This document shows positions 60,990 through 64,000 of a stretch of 64,000 nt of DNA, one piece after another (the stretch's first letter is position 1; each line of letters starts with the position of its first letter). The notes below the pieces were generated by a model. That model did no database searches, was not told the origin of the DNA, and worked only from the letters and a program-made list of their open reading frames with translations. The translations under genes were made by a program, and so were the position numbers. Source of the stretch: Roseateles sp. XES5 (lineage in GTDB: Bacteria > Pseudomonadota > Alphaproteobacteria > Rhizobiales > Rhizobiaceae); contig NZ_CP084754.1 of the NCBI RefSeq assembly GCF_020535545.1, positions 558,001 through 622,000 of the forward strand, read 5' to 3'.

Positions 60990-61826
60990 TTATCGATGGG
61001 ACGCCCAGGGAACCAGCGACCGCTCGATGAGACGCGCCACATATTCCAAGACGATTGCGATCAGCGCGATGACGACGATGCCGGCAATGACGATGTCGGT
61101 GACGAGGAACTGCGCCGCCGACTGGATCATGAAGCCGATGCCGCTCGTCGCGGCCACAAGCTCCGCTGCCACGAGTGTCGTCCAGCCCGCGCCAAGCGCG
61201 ATGCGGATGCCGGTGAGGATCGAGGGAACGGCGCTCGGCAGGACCACTTCGCCAAGGACCTGCCGCTTGCTCGCACCCAGCGAGCGGGCCGCGTTGACAT
61301 GATCCTTCGAGACGGCGCGCACGCCGGCGGAGGTGGACAGGATGATCGAGGGCAGCATCGACAGTGCGATGACGGTGATCTTCGAAGCCTCGCCGATGCC
61401 GACCCAGATGATGACCAGCGGCAGATAGGCGAGCGGCGGCAGCGGGCGCAGGAACTCGACGATGGGATCGAGGATGCCGCGGCCGACCCGGCTGGTGCCG
61501 ATGGCGATGCCCGCGGGGATGCCGATCAGGATCGAGGCAATCAAGGCGCCGAAGATGCGGTAGAGGCTGGCGCCGACATGTTCGGCAAGCGTCGCATCGA
61601 CGAAGCCGGTGACGACAAGATTGTAGAGGGCGATGGCGACCTGGCGCGGAGAGGGCAGGAAAACGGGTGAGACCATCGCATAGGCGGAGGCAAGGCCCCA
61701 CAGGCCGAGGATCGCGCCGATGGTGAGCGTGGAAATGGCGGCGACCGGCAGGCGGCGCGCCGGTCGAGCGGGTGCCGTGTCGTTCGTTTCGATGGGCAGC
61801 GCGTCGAGTTCGGCAAGAAGTGTCAT
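60990..61826 (-). CDS. tauC: Taurine ABC transporter permease TauC
   Basis: A 278-residue SsuC/TauC-type permease with about six membrane helices. LPSPRQVAIALYNLV, FLRPLPPLAYLPLVIIWVGIGEASKI and LGASKRQVLGEVVLPSAVPSILTGIRIALGAGWTTLVAAE follow the family pattern closely. It overlaps tauB by 4 bases. Taurine rather than another sulfonate is favoured because the TauA protein is strongly TauA-like. Confidence 0.92.
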   Translation of the reverse strand: MTLLAELDALPIETNDTAPARPARRLPVAAISTLTIGAILGLWGLASAYAMVSPVFLPSPRQVAIALYNLVVTGFVDATLAEHVGASLYRIFGALIASILIGIPAGIAIGTSRVGRGILDPIVEFLRPLPPLAYLPLVIIWVGIGEASKITVIALSMLPSIILSTSAGVRAVSKDHVNAARSLGASKRQVLGEVVLPSAVPSILTGIRIALGAGWTTLVAAELVAATSGIGFMIQSAAQFLVTDIVIAGIVVIALIAIVLEYVARLIERSLVPWASHR

Positions 61827-62626
61827 GCGGCAAGCTCCTCTTCGCCGGCGTGGATGAGGTCGGTAAGCCCCGCATGCGTGCGCTTGAAAAGCGGTGAGGC
61901 CTTCACGGCGGCAACCGAGGCGCCGTTCAGCACTTCCGCCTGGAATCCGGTCTCGATCTCCGCCGTGAAGCGGCCTGGATTGGGGGAAAGCACGACGACG
62001 CGCGTGCCGAGCAGCAGCGCCTCCTCGATGCTGTGGGTGATGAGGATGGCGCCCGCGCCGCTTTCGGCCTTGAGGCGCAACAGAAATGCCTGCATGCGGG
62101 TGCGCGTCAGCGCATCGAGCGCGCCGAAGGGTTCGTCAAGCAGCAGGAAACGCGGTTTGGCGGCGAGCGCGCGGGCAATGCCGACACGCTGGCGCATGCC
62201 GCCCGAAAGCTCCCAGATATGCCGGTCGCCGGCCTCGTCCAGTCCGACACGCGCGAGCAGGGCATCAGCCCGCGCGCGGCGCTCTGCAAGCGGCACGCCC
62301 TTCAGCTTCAACGGAAAGGCGATGTTGTCGCGCGCATCGAGCCAGGGATAGAGCGCGTCATCCTGGAAGACGACGGCGCGGTCGGCGCCCGGCCCGGCGA
62401 CGGGGACGCCATCGACGGCGATGGTGCCCTTGCTGGGCGCAAGGAAGCCGGCAGCAAGGTTGAGAAGGCTCGTCTTGCCCGAGCCCGAACGACCGATGAT
62501 CGCCACCAGTTCATCGGAGCCGACCTGCAGGTTGATGCCGTCGAGAACGCGCTTTTCGTCCGTGCCGCCTCGGCCGGGTCGGGCCGGATAGGTGAGCGAG
62601 ACGTTGCGGAATGTCAGGATGCTCAT
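61823..62626 (-). CDS. tauB: Taurine ABC transporter ATP-binding protein TauB
   Basis: A 267-residue NitT/TauT-class ATPase. Walker A is GRSGSGKTSLLNLAAGF (about residue 44), followed by GPGADRAVVFQDDALYPWLDARDNIAFPL, the signature LSGGMRQRVGIA and Walker B FLLLDEPFGALDALT. The start at 62626 follows GGAGGT. It is between tauA and tauC on the minus strand. Confidence 0.93.
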   Translation of the reverse strand: MSILTFRNVSLTYPARPGRGGTDEKRVLDGINLQVGSDELVAIIGRSGSGKTSLLNLAAGFLAPSKGTIAVDGVPVAGPGADRAVVFQDDALYPWLDARDNIAFPLKLKGVPLAERRARADALLARVGLDEAGDRHIWELSGGMRQRVGIARALAAKPRFLLLDEPFGALDALTRTRMQAFLLRLKAESGAGAILITHSIEEALLLGTRVVVLSPNPGRFTAEIETGFQAEVLNGASVAAVKASPLFKRTHAGLTDLIHAGEEELAA

Positions 62627-62734
62627 GGGACCTCCGAAGATGGGGTGCGCCGGGTTGGCGGTGACCGGTTGGCGATGACCCGGCGGCGCTTGTCGCACCG
62701 CCGGGCCGTCTCCGCCGCAAGCCTGTTCGAGGGA

Positions 62735-63739
62735 TCAGTAAGCGAGCTTCGTCGCGTCCGTCACCCAGCGGGTCGAAACGTAGGGCTTGTAGTCGGACAG
62801 CGCGGCGGGGATCTTGCCCTGTTCGAGGAGGAACGCCGAGGTGTCGGCAACCGCCTTTACCGTGCCGCCGCCCAGCAGGGCTTCGCCGGCCTGCTCGTCC
62901 AGCGTCGGGAAGATGTAGCCCTTGAGCAGCGCGGGTACCTCGTCCTGCTTTGCGCCGGTGAGGCGCGCAATCTTCTCGGCTTCCGGCGAGGTGGCGTTCC
63001 AGGCGTCCGGGTTGGCGCGGTAGGCGGCGGTCGCCTCCCCCGTCACCTTCACGAAGGCCGTCACGACGTCAGGATGCGCCTCGGCGAACTTCTTGCTGAC
63101 GATCCAGGCGTCGAAGGTCGGACCGCCCCAGTCGGCAACATCGGCCGAAGTCGCCAGAACCTTGGCGCTCTTCTTCAGTTCGGCCAGCACCGGGTCCCAG
63201 ACGTAAGCGCCGTCGAGGTCGCCGCGCTCCCAGGCGGCTGCGATTTCCGGCGGGCGCAGGTTGAGGATCTCGACCGACTTCGGATCGACGTTCCAGTGCT
63301 TCAATGCCGTCAGCAGGCTGTAATGGGCGGTGGACACGAAGGGCGTCGCGATCTTCTTGCCGGCGAGATCCTCGGGCTTTTCGATGCCCTTCACGGCGAG
63401 CGCCTCGGCTTCGCTGATGAGGCCGACGATAAAGATCGTCTCGATCGGCAGTTCGCGGCTGGCAGCAGCGGCAAGCGGCGAAGAGCCGACATAGCCGATA
63501 TCGAGCGAGCCGGAGGCGATGGCCGCGATCACGTCGGCGCCGCCGTCGAATTTCTGCCAGTTGATCTTGGCGCCGGTCACCTTTTCATAGGTGCCGTCGG
63601 CCTGCGGCACGCGCGAGGGCTCGACGATCGGCTGGTAGCCGATGTTGAGCGTCACGTCGTCAGCGAAAGCGGTGGTGAAGGATGCCGCCAGCGTTAGCGT
63701 TGCAGTGGCCGCGAGCAAGGTTCTGCGGGTGATGGTCAT
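62735..63739 (-). CDS. tauA: Taurine-binding periplasmic protein TauA
   Basis: A 334-residue binding protein with signal peptide MTITRRTLLAATATLTLAA (cleavage near AFA-DD). Segments closely parallel E. coli TauA: IGYQPIVEPSRVPQADGTYEK, WQKFDGGADVIAAIASG, DIGYVGSSPLAAAASRELPIE, ATPFVSTAHYSLLTALKHW and AAAWERGDLDGAYVWDPVL. It begins the tauABC unit. No tauD or tpa/xsc gene lies in the window, so taurine use must be completed elsewhere. Confidence 0.93.
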   Translation of the reverse strand: MTITRRTLLAATATLTLAASFTTAFADDVTLNIGYQPIVEPSRVPQADGTYEKVTGAKINWQKFDGGADVIAAIASGSLDIGYVGSSPLAAAASRELPIETIFIVGLISEAEALAVKGIEKPEDLAGKKIATPFVSTAHYSLLTALKHWNVDPKSVEILNLRPPEIAAAWERGDLDGAYVWDPVLAELKKSAKVLATSADVADWGGPTFDAWIVSKKFAEAHPDVVTAFVKVTGEATAAYRANPDAWNATSPEAEKIARLTGAKQDEVPALLKGYIFPTLDEQAGEALLGGGTVKAVADTSAFLLEQGKIPAALSDYKPYVSTRWVTDATKLAY

Positions 63740-63830
63740 GGGCTTCTCCTCAAGTTGCCGTCGTCCGAGGTCTCGTCGGCCGGTCATTCAAGGCTATATA
63801 ATCCATAAATTTAGTAGAGAAATTTTCGCC

Positions 63831-64000
63831 TCAATTTGCAACCAAGTCGGCAATTGGTTTTGCGTCGATCCGCAGCGGGCGCGGAATGGTCCGCCGCAGA
63901 CGCTGAAAGACGAAGATGCACAGCGCCGCGAGCGGCAGTCCGTAGCGCGTGAGATAGCCGCGGAGATCGGACAGGACCGTATGACCGGGATCCGGAGCAG
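63831..64000 (-). CDS. C-terminal end of an unidentified membrane protein (partial)
   Basis: A minus-strand frame enters from the right edge and stops at TGA (63833-63831). The last 55 residues include a membrane-like segment LPLAALCIFVFQRLRR, then a basic tail ending IADLVAN. Codon use is native. It is upstream of tauA on the same strand, separated by 91 bp of AT-rich sequence. The family is not recognisable from the fragment. Confidence 0.5.
   Translation of the reverse strand, partial: APDPGHTVLSDLRGYLTRYGLPLAALCIFVFQRLRRTIPRPLRIDAKPIADLVAN

Noticed and set aside
1..64000. CRISPR array, tRNA/rRNA genes, prophage or insertion sequence
   Set aside because: No regularly spaced direct repeats, no cloverleaf or rRNA-like sequence and no transposase, integrase or phage structural protein were seen on either strand.

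Overview
This is a GC-rich (about 63-65% by eye), densely packed alphaproteobacterial window. Gene content and codon style (GTC/CTC/TCC-rich) suggest a member of the Rhizobiaceae (Sinorhizobium/Ensifer, Rhizobium, Shinella or a relative). Many ABC uptake operons each sit beside a private regulator. No rRNA, tRNA, phage, IS element, replication gene or housekeeping gene was seen, which fits a chromid, a megaplasmid or an accessory chromosomal region. The replicon type is inference.

Layout. (1) 1-4139: end of an unknown gene, a LysR - gamma-glutamyltransferase - DUF3237 group, and a divergent bile-acid:Na+ symporter-like carrier. (2) 4150-13138: an AI-2 (autoinducer-2) uptake and processing locus, lsrR-lsrK-lsrG on minus and lsrACDB on plus, followed by a class II aldolase; no lsrF is seen. 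(3) 13385-16506: DUF779 protein, ExaC-type aldehyde dehydrogenase with strikingly foreign codon use, and a GAF/Fis regulator. (4) 16825-29045: a divergent, apparently uncharacterised catabolic locus. Minus strand: DMT exporter, peptide-type ABC transporter, DapA-family lyase. Plus strand: Asp-box (BNR) protein, PdxA-type dehydrogenase, Fe-dependent alcohol dehydrogenase. A DUF1537 kinase and a GntR regulator face them. (5) 29314-31104: diguanylate cyclase. (6) 31297-39662: Lrp regulator, hydantoinase/oxoprolinase-like protein, DUF917 protein and a five-gene peptide-type ABC transporter. (7) 39614-49574: assimilatory nitrate locus nasT-nasS-[leader]-narK-nirB-nirD-nasA-cysG. The cysG gene has lost its 3' end at the junction with region 6. 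(8) 49722-53546: LysR, DUF1537 kinase, PdxA2 and a TIM-barrel-like protein. (9) 53570-60847: a polar-amino-acid ABC transporter with a tandem RidA protein, an M14-like deacylase, a EutA-like Asp/Glu racemase-family protein and a divergent LysR. (10) 60990-63739: tauABC, then the end of an unknown membrane protein.

How the parts work together. The nitrate locus shows a nearly complete regulatory circuit. NasS (sensor) and NasT (ANTAR antiterminator) are encoded just upstream of a leader. The leader carries a sigma-54 -24/-12 promoter match, two tandem hexaloop hairpins (loops with A at position 1 and G at position 4) and a terminator whose 5' arm overlaps the second hairpin. Two separate kinase (DUF1537) plus PdxA-type dehydrogenase pairs point to catabolism of four-carbon or similar acid sugars. 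Regions 4 and 9 are the best candidates for undescribed pathways: their enzyme sets resemble known modules (threonate/erythronate and ectoine catabolism) without matching them.
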